From contig LNAC01000350.1 of NCBI GenBank assembly GCA_002007465.1, positions 672,014 through 736,013 of the forward strand: DNA of 64,000 nucleotides. Reading direction: 5' to 3'. The stretch comes from Ailurus styani. Taxonomy: Eukaryota; Chordata; Mammalia; Carnivora; Ailuridae. The notes beneath the pieces were generated by a model, which did not search any database, had not been told where the DNA came from, and saw only the letters and a program-made list of their open reading frames with translations. The translations under genes and the position numbers were made by a program. Every line of letters begins with the position of its first letter. Position 1 is the first letter of the stretch. This document shows positions 1-60,339 of this stretch, one piece after another.

Positions 1-77
1 TAAAAGCTAGAATGGGAGAGAAGTTAAGACAAAAGAAGCTGAGCAATCCAGGTGGGACGCAGGGACTGGGGGTTAAC

Positions 78-118
78 TGTGTGTATGTGTGTGTGAGTGT
101 GTGTGTGTGTGTGTGTGC
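78..118. repeat. (TG)n microsatellite
   Basis: About 40 nt of nearly pure TG dinucleotide with two interruptions. It produces a spurious His/Thr reading frame on the minus strand. Confidence 0.9.
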
Positions 119-2034
119 ATGCACGTATATAACATGTGTGTCTATGTGTGTGTGAGAGAGAAGCTGGAGCCATGGATTGTATGAAATCACAAGAAAACTC
201 AGGAAGACGAGAGAAGCAAGGTATGAGGAGCTTAAAGTGGTCATAATCTCTTTGTTGAGACTGTTGATTGTGGTGAGCTGGCAAGAGAAATAAACTGGGG
301 ATGAGGAAGGCAAGGAAAGGAGGAAGGGCATTTAAGCAGCCTGAGGGAAGTTTCAGTACAAAGAAGCAGGGAGGAGAGGTGGTAAATTAAAAAGGGGAGC
401 ATTGGCCTTTGGTGATAAGGAGAAGATGCTATTGCCCCTACTTGATAGACATTCTCTCCATGCCCGCAAATGGCCACAATCCCCTCGCCACTCTCCTTTT
501 TCTCACGCCCCCTAGGAACATCAGTTTCGGGGTTCTGTCATCACCCGCAACTGTTGCATTCTGGAAAAACTGTGTAAATTAAAATTTTATAACTTAATTC
601 AACTTTTATAAGTTGAGTCGCATTCCAAGTGCACCAGGCAAGCTTCCTATTTAAAGTAACCCTTTGATGGACCCTTTCATAATGCGAGAAATTAATTCCA
701 AATGTATCTGTTTTACAGTTGCAATCCCTGGATCTCTGGTTTTCTTCTCCTGGACGGCTAACTAGGTCAGAGCATTCTATTCTCAGAGCCCAGCCCCACA
801 CAAACACTAATTGGTTTTCACATCTGAAAGGTTGGGTATCACTTTGTCATTTCTAAATTTACATGATGTAATCCATGTACAAGATGGGAGAGATTTCATA
901 CCCAGTGGGAGGAGCAAGTGCCACATGCTTAGTTCTCCAAATATATCTAGAGACGCAAAATATTCTAAAAGAGGCAGCCCTTCAGGAGCGCCTTCCTCAA
1001 TCTCAGACTGCAACAGTTTGTGGTTTCAGTGGGAACTAGTTGGTCCCTATTACCTGCGGAGAAAGTAATCTGACAGTTGCCCACCTTGACATGTATTTTC
1101 TGAAGGAAAACAATAATCATTAAAATACAAATATGCAAATAAACAACAACCCAAACTCCCATCAAATCATGCATTATAAAACTACAGGCTGTGAACTTCA
1201 TAACCCAAAACTGAAAAATAAATGTACTATCTTTAAGACGTTGTGGAGGGCTGAGAGGCCCAGAATTGGGAGCGTACATTAGTTGGGACTACAGGCCAAA
1301 TCTTGTACCTGTATTTTAAAAGCATGATACCAGTCTAAAAATTACACCTTGTGTGATTTTAACAAGTTAGAATGCCCCTCCGATCAGCAGTTACTAGCAC
1401 ATTGTAAGGATTTCTGGGAGACACCCCACAGGTAATCAACCTTCAAAATGGTGTCCTTTGGTCACAGCTGCTGTGTCACCTCTGCCCTCACTTTCCTCTT
1501 CCATTTATTCCACTGGTTGCATCCTCTCCGCCCAAAGTGACTGGCAGGTTAGCACTGCTGCGTTCCCTTCTAGCCTGCTTCACGTACTCGAATGAAACTT
1601 CATTTTTATGTATTTATTTTTTTTTCATCTGGGAAACTTTAAAAGCTTGTGATGTCTGGGTGCCACCTCCATGGGTTTGGGTGTAATTGGCCCTGGGCAT
1701 TGGTATTTGTAAAAGTTCCCCAGGTGATTTCATGTGCAGTCAAAGCTTACAAGCCACTGTCTTCCAGGCTGTTGAACTCAGGGCGCTGATGGAGTTACTC
1801 CATCCACTCCTGTATCCTCAGGCTCTTTGACTTTAAGAACCTATTGATCTCTGGTCTCACTTGCTCTGTCTTTCAGAATAAAAGCTGAAAAGGCAGGCGG
1901 AGGAAAAGTAGCTGAATTCTTTCCCTGACTGGCATCCAGAGAAGAAGCTGGAAGAAGTCCAGCAAATACAAGTATTGGCAAAATATATCAAGCTTCTGAA
2001 AAGTGCCACCTCTTGTGCCAGAGGAATTTAGAAA
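119..2034. other. Distal intergenic or intronic sequence
   Basis: No exon with coding similarity was found on either strand. A MER5-like stretch is seen near 1655-1765 (ccccaggtgatttcatgtgcag). The short open frames at 541-807 and 965-1279 (minus) lack splice sites with supporting similarity. Because the sixth TNNI3K exon needs at least one more exon to its left, this is probably the last TNNI3K intron. Confidence 0.4.
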
Positions 2035-2039
2035 GCACA

Positions 2040-2222
2040 GAAGAGTCTTGGGTGAGAATTCCAGCTCTGCCTCCACAAACTTAGGAAAGTTACTTCTCCT
2101 TCCTGAGGCTCAGTTTCCTCATCTATAGAAACTGGAATACTTACTTCCCAAGGCTTACTTAGATGACTACTCAAAGGGTCTGAAATAGCGCCCAGCATGC
2201 AGTAGGCACTCAATAGTGATAG
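2040..2222 (+). mobile_element. MIR SINE fragment
   Basis: The core reads gaggctcagtttcctcatct and ends agtaggcactcaatagtgat, the classic mammalian-wide interspersed repeat in sense orientation. Confidence 0.75.
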
Positions 2223-2894
2223 GTATATACATGGAAAGCATAGTGAAAATAGTTAAAGCTTTTGTACTGATTACGTTCTGAATTAATGATAATTATGATT
2301 TAACAAGCCCATTTATCCAACTCTTCATCTATGAAACAAATGTTTATTACATATCGACCTTACGCCAACCATACTGCTAGATACTAGGGATATGGTTATG
2401 AATAAAACACACGATTCCTATCTTAGTATACCTTACAGCTTAGCTAAATGCTTTACCTATTTCTGGAGTTGATTTCAAGCAGTCCAGAGATTGAACTTGC
2501 TAGAGGGATGGTACAACTAATAAACGAAACTTGCATGCACCCTCCCAGCAAATACTCAGGATGTCCTACATTGTTAAGAGAAATTGGAACCAAGTAGAGA
2601 GACAAAGATTTAGCAGAGTTCTGTAACAGCTGTGAAGGGCCAAAAAGCTATAGGAAACCTTAGGAGACTCTCAAAAGCAACATCTCAAAGGCCTGATGGG
2701 TTTTTCCCACCCCATTTGGGCAGTTCTTGAAGGGCCTATTGGAAGTGCAGCTGTGTAGCTGTCTTCGTGTTGTAAGGTGTATGACTTACCTACGTTACTG
2801 GAATTTGTATTTTTTGCTTGGGTCTCCTGGCATCTTTTAATCAATCACCCACTCCTGTGACAATACTGCCTCTCTCAGCAGCAATCCTAAAAGC

Positions 2895-3060
2895 TGGTAT
2901 TACTATCTCTATTTTATGTACAAAACTTAAGTAACTTGCCCAAGGTCATTGGCTGGTAAATGGCAAAGCTAAGATTGAACCTCAGGTCTATATGGTTCCA
3001 CAACTCACACTTTTAACCTCTGCTTCAAAGTAGACAAACTTCAGGTGACTGTGCTTTGGA
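2895..3060 (-). mobile_element. MIR SINE fragment
   Basis: Contains aagtaacttgcccaaggtca followed by a gctggtaaatggcaaagcta-like stretch, the reverse complement of the MIR core. Confidence 0.7.
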
Positions 3061-4376
3061 AATATCAAAATCTGACTGTTTGGAGAATTAATTTTAAAAC
3101 CACAAGAAAAGAATGAGGAGTGTAGATGGAACTAGGAGACGATGCTGAGACTGAACCTAATCTAATCTTGGCCTATGGGCCTCTTATGAAATTATGTAAG
3201 AGACTGGAATCTGATAGAGAATTGTGTCCAGTTTGCCTGGTTATCAATCAAACCCACTGACACTTAATTTTATGACATTCTGTAGATCAAAGGCTTCATG
3301 ATTCAGAGTCCCATCTCTTCATAGCAGCAGCTGCAACCCTTTTGTTAGACTAAGAATATAAGAACTATAGCTAAAAAACCAACATCAGCAATTTGTGTAC
3401 GGTGTAAGATCCTCACTAACTCCAGATAATCTTTCTCCACTTTCAGGATATAAATTTTTACTGTGATGATGGAATGTGTGAGTGAGTGTGGAGGCATTTA
3501 TGTGTGTGTAAGAGTATACAAGTATAGCAACTCATGTGTAAATATTTGCTCTGGAGCTCATGTGAAAAAAGAGATTTTAAGCCAGTTTTTCCAGATTTCC
3601 ATGGATTGTAGTATATACTTTCTATGGTATCCATTCAGCTCACAAGTGACCGCCTTTTCTGTTCCCCATCCAGAATAGGGGCCTCTGGCAGCCATGTTTA
3701 TATTAATGAAATATGACCCCACTGCCCCTCCAGCCACACTTGCTAAGACCAGGGGTGGCCATTTGATCCAAAAAGGGCCAATCACATTCCCTCTCAGGGC
3801 ACACTGCTTTTATTCCTAAATCATTATGCTTTCTGTATCTATGCCTTTTGCCAAGTGACTTTGCAGTTCCTTCCCTAGAGGCTGAGAATATAAATTTTCT
3901 CTCTCGATTGGATATTGGACTCAGCTATGTGACTTGCCCATGGAATGCCATGGGGTGCAACTTGAACATAGGCATTAAATGGGCATGTGAACTTGGGCCT
4001 GTCCTCTTGAGTTCTTAGCCTTTGTCCATGAGCACAACATGACTCAGGTAGCTGCTGGGCCAAAGACAGGGAGGGACATGTTGGATACACTTGGATAAAA
4101 CCTGTGGTCAGTCAAGTCACCTACAACCAGCTCACAGACACATAAGCAAGAAATAAATACTTATGAATGCATATCTTTGGATTCTGGTATGGATTTTATA
4201 GAGAATTATTATGGTAAAATATAACTGATATATCTCTCCTTGAAACTTTACAATTAAGCTGAGAGACAAAGAGACTGTCTATTGGGAACTGGGGCATGTA
4301 AATTGTAGAGTTCACTATGGAAGAATGTTGAACTTTTGGTTTTTTTCTCTTTTTCTAACTTGCTCCTTCACTTAAG

Positions 4377-5345
4377 TTTTTTTTTTTTTTTCCCCTCTTT
4401 CTTTTTTGGCTCTTTTTTTTTGAGGTAAAGTTCACATAACATACAATTAATCATTGTAAAGTGAACAATTCAGTGGCCTTTAGTACATTCACACTGTTTT
4501 ACAACCAACTCTATCTAGTTCCAAGATAGTTTCATGACCCCAAAATAAAACCCTGTACTCATTAAGCCGTTACTCCTAATTTCTCTCTCTCCCCAGCCTC
4601 TGGGAACTACCAATTTGATATATTTTATTTTTTAATTTAAAAATATTTATAATGGATTTACCTATTATTTACCTATTATGGACTGAGTTGTGTCCCCCTC
4701 CCACCAAATCCGTCTGTTGAAGCACTTATCCCTTACTTGACTGTATTGGAGATAAGGCCTTTAAGGAGGCGATTAAGGTTAGATGAGGTCAAAGAGTGAA
4801 GCCCTGATCCCACAGGACTGATGCTTTTATAAAAAGATGAAAAGATTGCAGAACTCTCTTTGCCATGTGAAAACATAGTGAGAAAGGAGTCACTGTAAGC
4901 CAGGACGATGGGCATTGGTATGTCCCCCCAGAGCCTGACCATGCCGGCAGTGAGAAAATAAATTTCTGTTCCTTAAACCATCCAGTTTATGGTATCTTGT
5001 TATGGTAGCCTGAACTGACTCACACACTTATTCTGGATATTCACATACATAGGAACATATAACATGGTATACTTGCATGGCTTCTTCCAAATGAAGGCAT
5101 ACTTCCTAGGTTCATCTACGTTGTAGCATGTATCAGCATGTCATTCCATTTTATGACTGAAGAATGTTTTATCATGTGCATACTACATTTTGTTTATCTG
5201 CTCATCTGTTAACGGATATTTGGGTTGTTTCCACCATTCCACGATCATGAATAGGGCTGCTATAAACATTTGAGTCCAAGTATTTGTTTGAGTACCTGTT
5301 TTCAATTCTTTTGGGTATATACCTAGGAGTGGAATTGCTGGGTTA
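4377..5345 (-). mobile_element. Old L1 fragment, antisense, split by an MLT1 LTR
   Basis: Left part (4425-4670) resembles the reverse complement of an L1M 3' region (aaagttcacataacatacaa, aacaattcagtggccttta); right part (5030-5345) has ggatatttgggttgtttcca and aatagggctgctataaacat, reverse complement of the ORF2 end. An MLT1-type LTR sits between them. Confidence 0.65.
4675..5028 (+). mobile_element. MLT1-like MaLR LTR (ERVL-MaLR)
   Basis: Starts atggactgagttgtgtcccc, contains ataaggcctttaaggaggcg and gaaaataaatttctgttcct, and ends tatggtatcttgttatggta with gcctgaactgactca. These are hallmarks of solo MaLR LTRs. It has no coding capacity and is inserted in an older L1. Confidence 0.7.
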
Positions 5346-5766
5346 TAGGGTCATCTTCAGTATGCTGAACTTTTATGGTGCTCAGATCCTCAAAGCTGTG
5401 TCTTCGTTCCTACACAAGGAATCCTTGCTTGGATGCTATAAGATAACCCCAGAACGCTTTCGGTAAATTCCAGTAAATTTTACTAAATTTCAGTAAATTT
5501 TTGTTGCTGTAGCTAGACAGTTCTCACTTAAGCTAGAGGTAACTGCTGTTACTTGAAACTTAGAAATCTTAAACGAATAAATAATACAATTTCTATTTTT
5601 CAGTCCTATAACATTAATAGGATATTATAAGAAAAATGGGCTAAAAACTCTTCACAGTTTGCCAGAGGGATGATAAATCGCCCGTTGATACTAACCAAAT
5701 TGGGTAAGGATCTTGATGGGATTCTGGTTAACAGGACCATGAGATTGTTGCTTAGATCGCCACTCA

Positions 5767-52576
<46,810 letters not shown>

Positions 52577-55500
52577 CTATAAAACACAAAACAAAACAAA
52601 ACAAAAACAACTTTGAGTAAACTTCACTATTTCTGAAACTGTTGCCTTAAGGAAGAGAATGATTATTTGTTTACCCAGAGATAAAGAAGCTGCAAAAGAT
52701 GACTGTAGAGCTTAGGTTAGTGAGTCTGATTTTCTTAATTTTGCTAATTCAAAAGGAATATATGCAAAATCATTTTATATCTAACTTTGAAAGTACACAA
52801 AGTATCCAACTTTGGGTATATCTTCCAAACTTGTCAAAAAGTCCCACTAGCTGGAGATCAGTTTTTCAAATCTTTGAGGTTCAGTTGGTAATACAATTGT
52901 AACAAGCAGGGTCAAAGGCGTCTGTGAGCACATGGGAGTCAGAGCTAGGGAACCAGCTTGCTGGAACCCCAGGCATAAGAACAGTTCAAGTCAGAGCCCG
53001 ACATGAACACAGTAAAAGGACCCTTTGTGGAAAATGTTTTGGCCAATATCTTCTAGGTACAATTCCAGGAAGAAGGAGTATTTTTAAGCCTGATACTAGC
53101 TCTACCACTTTTTAAAGTCTTAGGGAAGAAAATATATAAACATCATCAAAGTTTTTCCAAACCATAACTCAAGCTAGATCAAGAATGTCCTTCCTTTTCA
53201 AAAAGTAAATCAGGACTGGGAAAGCCCAAAAAGAGGTCATTCCTCCCACATGTTGGTGAAATGAGTTGTGGGATATCTTACGGATGAGCATATAATGATC
53301 AAGATTGTCTTTGAGTGCTTTGTACTGAATGCTTGTCTTCATGCTCATTTCACATTTGGCTTGCAAATGAGTCATTTCGGAATTAGGAGATCCTCCACTG
53401 GATTTCTTTCAGTGTCCACAGGCTATCCTATGTTTTATTGACTCTATCCTTATTTGTTTTGGTTCGTGATCAATATAAGGAAAACATTATTATTTTCTAG
53501 TTCTGAATAAGTCCCGAATAAGATATTGAATCCTTTACATAAATGCTTTTTGGTGCTGACTGGAGCTTTTTAAGAAAGTTACTTTTGAACTTCCCTAGTA
53601 TCATTAGGGAACTTTATTTCTGTGATATAGGCTTAATCCTTTTTTAACTCCCAAAAATCTAGACTATGGTTAAAGTCACTTTGTTTGGAAAAACCCAGTG
53701 TAGAAGTAATCAAGGATGTCAAAACAAAACCCCGAAATGCTCTCTTTAACCACAAATTTGTCAGTTGCTACATGTGATGTGATGACTGTCATGATAAAGA
53801 ACTTGTTAGCATCAGAGCGCTCTGAAAGTTCAAGTACAAGAAAAATGCATCTAATGTTGTACCCCTAGATTCTTGGAAGGATTTATGGGAGTTTCAATAC
53901 CACAATCCCTTGGTCTATCAAAGGATAATGGGTGTTACATTTTAGAGATATCATTAAAACACTTACTGAACATGGATTCCCCAATCATCATACATTTATA
54001 TATATAGCATCCTGTCTGTTATTTTATTTTAATTCCAATTAGTTACCCAGAACAGTGGTTATTTAAAAAAAATTTTTAGGAGTATAATCTCAAGATGTAA
54101 AACAGCTTTGTAAATGGAGCTGCTGCTTTAGTTCAATATAGGGAAAGCCTCCCAGAACTACTGGTTAAACATTTACTTTTTCCATAATAGTAGTCATCCA
54201 GACACTAGCTTAAAACCATCGATCCTGAGAAGCCCCCAGATAAGTTACATCTGTTTGTAATATTTATTTACATGTTTGCTTAAATTTCTCCCCAAGTAAA
54301 TATTTTATGTTATTAAGAATGATTATACCAGCTAGGAGGAGTTGGGGTAGTGGGTTTAGCAAAATTTTACCCTTTTATCAAAGAAATTTAAGTGAATTTG
54401 GTCACTGGGCCCCCCAGTGCATCACGGTATGAGAAGCAGGATATCTCAGGATGCATGGATTATGCTCATTGGTGTACCTCTGGTGTTTTTAGAATAAGCA
54501 TTACCTAGGAGCATTCAATAAACATTTGTTGAACAAATAAATCAAAAGAATAGAAAATAGTCATGAGTAATTTTGAATACCACTCATCAACCTACTGATA
54601 AATATTTAGAATTCACAGAATCCTACAATGGGAAGAGACATTAGAATTAACTTAGTATAACCTTCTTAGTTCCTAGAAGAGTCCAAAATTCAGAGAACTT
54701 AAGTGTATCAATGGAGATTATATATGTAACTAGTAACAGCGAAGACATAGACTCTAGTTCATGAAGGCCACTCTCTCAGATCTTAGAACAGGGACTGGCA
54801 AATAGTAGGTGAGAAATGCATTTTATGAATCATTCTTGTGTTAGGTTATGGGTCTTTCCCCCAAGCATATTTACTTTCCTCATATTATCAAGATACTCTG
54901 AGAGATGCAAAGTGAGGCAAGTTATGTATTTCATCTTCAAGGAATTTAAAATCAGCTGATAAAAATAAAGATGAATGTGGGTTATGTAAGAATTCAAAGA
55001 AAATAGTGTAGGTTAAAAAAGGAAATTATTTTTGAAGTGGGACTTGAGGGAAAGTCTGTAAGTCTATAAATATAAATTGGATGAATGTTGGTCATGTACC
55101 AAGAAATTTTCTATATCCTGGGATACAGTGGTGAACAAGACAGGCAAAGAGTTTGTGAGCTGATGTTGTAGTGCAGAGGAAATGGGGCAGAAGATAAAGG
55201 GAGAAAAGAAATCTAAGTTGGGGGATGATCTTAGAAAGGTCAAGAGTTGGGGATGCCTATAGTTTCTATCAGGAATTATAGGAAGAATATACTTCCTAAT
55301 TGGAGTATGTGCTATAGAATAGTGGAGGAAAATTGAGTAGAGGTGGTGTTGGATTATTACAAGGAAAGATAAAAGCTGGGAAGGGAATTCTAGGCCTGAT
55401 ACATGGAGATAGGATATTTTTATGCACAGGGTGCAATGCTCTGAAAGCAGAGAGATTCGTATTCAAGAATAATTTTAGGCCCTGGGTACAGAAGGACAAA

Positions 55501-55707
55501 AGTAACAAGAGTGGAAAACAAACAAGATAGGGTGAATCTATCAAAACATCTGAAAAAATGTGTCTAGGTCTTGGGATAGCTTAGATATAGAGGACTAAAG
55601 GGAACAGAAAGCCAAGGATCACCCTCCATCATACTTCAAGTTTTCTGGTTTGGAGTTTGTAAGCACAAGGCAATAACATATCCAGTTAGAAAGGATTGTC
55701 TTACTAA
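52577..55707. other. TNNI3K: TNNI3K upstream intron, no recognised exon
   Basis: The exon encoding HRDLN should precede 52576 on the minus strand but is not found here or farther right, so this intron is longer than 11 kb. An ancient repeat (gatacagtggtgaacaagac) lies near 55075-55165. Confidence 0.5.
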
Positions 55708-55723
55708 AAATCCTATGCATTTT

Positions 55724-55908
55724 AAAAAGGATTTTATTTATTTATTTGTCAGAGAGAGAAAGTGAGAGAGAGAGGAGGATGGAGGGGCAGAGGGGAAGCA
55801 GGCTCCCTGCTGAGTGACAAGCCTGATGTGAGACTTGATCCCAGGACCCTGGGATCATGACCTGAGTCAAAGGCAGAGGCTTAACTGACTGAGCCACCCA
55901 GGTGTCCC
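55724..55908 (-). mobile_element. CAN SINE (SINEC), young
   Basis: Reverse-complement SINE with perfect 16-nt target-site duplications aaatcctatgcatttt at 55708-55723 and 55909-55924. Confidence 0.95.
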
Positions 55909-55924
55909 AAATCCTATGCATTTT

Positions 55925-56744
55925 TATGAAAAGGATAGTGGCTAAAGTAGGAGGCTGAGAAACTTGATTAAAGTCAATGTTGTGCTTGGTAAGATTGGAC
56001 TCACCAGACAAATAACTATTATTTTTAAAACTGAAATGAACATGAACTCTTGTGTTCTTAACAAACAATAGCAAATTATACAAAACAAAGGATGAAATGA
56101 CAGTTTAGGAACACAAGGTGATTTGAATTCATAGCAGCAAATGTCCAAATGTCAAAAAGGATGCTATGAAAATAATACTGCAGAACTTAAGGAAGTGCTG
56201 GAACAAAATGAAATTTTCTACTTACTTCAAGATAGCCTTTTGGATTTGCCCATTCCTTCTCTAACCACTCAGTAACAATGGAAACTAACTTTTAGAACTA
56301 CCTCTAAGATTCAGCCATTCATTTTTCAGTTAGCGCTGAGTCATAGTTCCTATTTCTTCTGTTACATATGATGCTTTACAGAGTATCTTCACATACATAA
56401 CATTTGGTGAAAATAGCCCTGTGAGTCAGACCCTTTTGATTTGAATTTGATAGATGAACACACCTGTCAGTATTAGATTAAACTAGCACTTTAGCCCAAG
56501 TCCTACTATCTGGGGGAAAAGGACTTAGAAATAAGGGACAGGAGATGAGAAGAGATAGTTACAGTGGAAGGAAGGGAGGACAATGGTGAACATATGTTGT
56601 TGTAACATACACATGTGTACACATAAGCAGTATACACACACACACACATGCTGCTTAAACTCTCTGGCAACATCTTTAAGGGTGACATGCTGCTGAGGAA
56701 TGCTCTCGAGATAGTAGGAGGTTTGGTAACCATACAAGGAAGTT
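55925..56744. other. TNNI3K: TNNI3K intron between SINE and L1
   Basis: No repeat or exon recognised except a short (CA)n near 56630-56647. Confidence 0.4.
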
Positions 56745-57446
56745 CGCCCTCTTACACTGTTGGTGGGAACGCAAATTGGTGCAGCTACTTTAGAAAACAG
56801 TGTGGAGGTTCCTCAAAAAATTAAAAATAGAGCTACCCTATGACCCAGCAATTGCACTACCGGGCATTTACCCCAAAGATACAGATGTAGTGAAAAGAAG
56901 GGCCATATGCACTCCAATGTTCATAGCAGCAATATCCACAATAGCTAAACTGTGGGAAGAGCTGAGATGCCCTTCAACAGACAAATGGATAAAGAAGATG
57001 TGGTCCATATACACAATGGAATATTACTCAGTCATCAGAAAGGATGAATATCCAACTTTTGCATCAACTTAGATGGGACTGGAGGAGATTATGCTGAGTG
57101 AAATAAGTCAAGCAGAGAAAGTCAATTACCATATGGTTTCATGGTTTCACTTATTTGTGGAACATAAGCAATAGCATGGAGGACATTAAGAGAAGGAAGG
57201 GAAAATGAAGGGGCGGGGGGGGGAATTGGAGTGGGAGACAAACCATTAGAGACTATGGACTCTGGAAAACAAACAGAGAGTTTTAGAAGGGAGGGAAGTG
57301 AGGAGATGGGTTAGTCTAGCGATGGGTATTAAGGAGGGCATGGATTGTATGGAGCACTGGGTGTTATAAACAAGCAATGAATCATGGAACACTACATCAA
57401 AAGCTAATGATGTACTGTATGGTAACTAACAACATAATTAAAAAAA
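56745..57446 (+). mobile_element. 5'-truncated carnivore L1 (ORF2 end and 3' UTR)
   Basis: Encodes the ORF2 C-terminus (acccagcaattgcactaccg, gtccatatacacaatggaat) and a carnivore L1 3' UTR ending ggtaactaacaacataatta with poly-A. Perfect 14-nt target-site duplications catacaaggaagtt at 56731-56744 and 57447-57460. The 90-codon open frame at 56800-57072 is an ORF2 remnant. Confidence 0.94.
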
Positions 57447-57460
57447 CATACAAGGAAGTT

Positions 57461-58176
57461 TGAGAGAGAAACGTCAACAAGTCCTTCATTCTTACAGTAA
57501 TTTTTGGCATTTCTGGATTTAACATTTTGATTTCATCTACACAAGTGTGATTCTAATAGTCTGCTGTTTGTGGACTTGTAATTTTGTTGTGTCAAGTGAG
57601 GCTCAAGCTCTGAAGCAAGTAGCTTAGCTGATGAGTGTGCCAAGTCAACCTTACAGCGTCAGTAGCTCAAAGGGCTTTATTGCTGTCTTTGGTGATAGTG
57701 CATTACAGGAGAAACGGTATGCCAGAATGGCAGTCACCAGTGTGGATATCTGCACAGGTTGACCCTTCCTGCTGGGAAGGTCTCATTCTGTGTTAGAAAC
57801 CACAGTGCCTGCTTTCAAAGAGATGACAATCTGATTGGGAATGAAATGCAAACTGAAAGGAAGAAACATTATCATGCGTAAGACTGTAAAGTGGCTTTTA
57901 CTGTCAGAGACCTTGGAAAAAATATAGTGACTGTGAGAATTAATTCTGGAAAATATCATTAAAGTAGAAGAGAAGGTCTTAAGAAATAGGATGAAGAAAA
58001 AAAAAAAAAAGAAAGAAAGAAACAGGATGAAGAGAAGGTAGTATGTAGGAAAAGGACCCGGAGTCAGAATACCTGGTTTTTGCTGTTACTAGTCCAGTGA
58101 ATTTAGACAAATAATAATTTCAACTTTTTGAATCTTCCTTTCTCATCTTTAAAACCCATGAGAAGAATGAAGAACC
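57461..58176. other. TNNI3K: TNNI3K intron
   Basis: Unassigned, with a poly-A/GAAA tract at about 57992-58022. Confidence 0.4.
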
Positions 58177-58193
58177 AGAGATCATACATGGAG

Positions 58194-58375
58194 GGGCGCC
58201 TGGGTGGCTCAGTCAATTAAACGCCTGCCTTCGGCTCAGGTCATGATCCCACAGTCCTGGGCTGGGGCCCCACGTTGGACACCTTGCTCAGTGAGGAATC
58301 TGCTTCTCCCTTCCCCCTGCTCCTTCTCTCTCTTGCTCACTCTCTCTCAAATACATAAATAAAATCTTAAGAAAA
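58194..58375 (+). mobile_element. CAN SINE, older subtype
   Basis: ggggcgcctgggtggctcag head with cctgccttcggctcaggtca body and AAATACATAAATAAAATCTT tail. Target-site duplications at 58177-58193 and 58376-58392 differ at two positions, so it is older than the copies at 25402 and 55724. Confidence 0.93.
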
Positions 58376-58392
58376 AGAGATCACTCATGGAG

Positions 58393-60215
58393 CTTTGTAA
58401 ATTCTGAACTGCTAAATAGGTATTGGTTATTATTAATACAGGGAAGATCTAGCTAACAGAGTGTTTGTACAACTTACAAACAATGCCCTTTGTAAACGAT
58501 AAAGCCATGTACTTGGTAGGTATCAAGTGGTAAGTCTTGGAAGCAATGTGACTTTCCGAATCAAAACCCACAGGAGAAACTGACTTCACTATGGAATATT
58601 CCAACTCACTCGGAGCCCGAGAGAGTCTCTTCTTCCATTCCCATTGTCGAATTCTATAAAACTGCTGCTGCTTTGATTGAATGACCACATTTCACCTAAA
58701 GGAATCTTTGTTCCCCTGACTGCATTGATACCGCAGTATTTGGAGTTGGCTCCAGCTTTGTCTTTTATCATGAAGCAAATGATTTGGGTCAATTGTTTAT
58801 GTGACAGAACTGACTATTTATCTCTTTGAAATGTCTGTCCCTTACAGATGACTCCACAATAAAGTTCTTTTAACCTTAACAATGCATGCACTTAGCAGAA
58901 TACAAAATATAACTGAAGGCAAGATTTACTTCATCCAGTGCGAATACAATCCATGCTCTGACCTTCAGTTCTTTCTTCCATAGTAACACAGTTCACTTTC
59001 AGAAAAGAATAAGCGGTTTTCAATGTGGGGTGTGTGTGTGTATTTATCTTTTAAGTATTTTCTCTAGTTTTCTTTTATACAAAAGTGAATGGAAGTTAAA
59101 TTCTGCTGGTTCTTTATGACATTTTTTTTACTCCAATCTCAGAACTGAGTTAATTTAATGAAGTCATTATGTAAGCATCATGAGTCTTTTCATTTTAATT
59201 GCCTATATTGAAAATTTACCTAAAGTGCTCAAATGATTCATAATCAGTTGGTTATGCACTATAGTCCAATACTAATTGTCACTATTAATCAGACTGGCCT
59301 GATTATTAGACCATTTCCCAATTCTGACTTTCTTCCAGAGCCAAACTGAAGTTCATGATGGCCTCAGACCGATCAAGGTGACTTGCTACTCTCACTCTGC
59401 TACAATTAAGAGTTTTTTTTAAGCCACTTAAAAAAACCTACATAAATATTAATTCATTTTTTTCTGAATTATAGAGCCATGTAATTGGCTGTGTCAGTTG
59501 CTACTAACAAACACTAGTTTAAGGGCACTATGGCCAACCTCTCAGTGTCCTTATTTGAAGAGATGACAGCCTCAGAAGTGTAAACCTAATAATGCAACAG
59601 CAATGCTCCCCAGACTTGCTATAAGCCACTGTTTTCTGATAAATGCCTGAAGGTGATTAACTTACATGATTAAAGACACATGGCTATCGGCATGCCTGGA
59701 AGCATTCCAAGGGTTAAATCAGTGGAAGCAATTAGGCTTCATTTTGAATCTCATCACACTGTGAAAGTCATTAGTTTACAAACACATCTGCCTGACAAGC
59801 AATCATTCAGACCTGATGCTGAGGAGTCCCAGATCTGCCTGCTGCCACATTTTGCTGGTGGTACTACTTGATGGCCCAGAACTCTCTTTCTGCTCCAGAC
59901 CTCCCTCTGGGGAGTTACCAGCTTCTTGACTTTCAGAAGAGGCAACTACACTGTTCTCTCCTATTAAGTTCCCCTTAAAAACCCTTCCTAAACCTTTGCC
60001 ACTCCAAACTAAACATGGCTCTGTACCTCTCAATATGTAACCCCCGTACCTTGAGCTGCTTCCAATTTGTTTCAAGTATAATGTAAGGTGCTTCCTAGAT
60101 CCTTGAAATGCAGTACAAACTCACCTCTACTCACTTTGGAGCTTTGTGCCCTTTCCTTAAAAAATACTTCCAAGTCATGTAGGTCATCTCCTTGCAGTCA
60201 CAGATGTATCCTTTC
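58393..60215. other. TNNI3K: TNNI3K intron, no recognised element
   Basis: No repeat or exon recognised; a short (TG)n is at about 59030-59041. Confidence 0.4.
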
Positions 60216-60253
60216 TCCCTCCCTCCCTCCCTTCTTTCTTTCTCTTTTCTTTT

Positions 60254-60313
<60 letters not shown>

Positions 60314-60327
60314 TTCTTTCTTTCTCT
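60216..60327. repeat. (CCCT)n/(CTTT)n microsatellite
   Basis: About 110 nt of CCCT then CTTT repeats; responsible for Phe/Leu/Ser and Lys/Glu open frames on the two strands. Confidence 0.95.
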
Positions 60328-60339
60328 GACATTTTCCTT

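Noticed and set aside
965..1279. 104-codon minus-strand frame
   Set aside because: No similarity to the missing TNNI3K tail, no supporting splice sites; length is unremarkable for chance.
56800..57072. 90-codon plus-strand frame resembling reverse transcriptase C-terminus
   Set aside because: Remnant of L1 ORF2 in a 5'-truncated L1 with target-site duplications; not a host gene.
59475..59500. Minus-strand ctgacacagccaattacatg, resembling the start of the kinase HRDLN exon (LTQPI)
   Set aside because: The match breaks immediately after PI, no HRDLN follows and flanking frames contain stops; a conserved kinase exon would match throughout.
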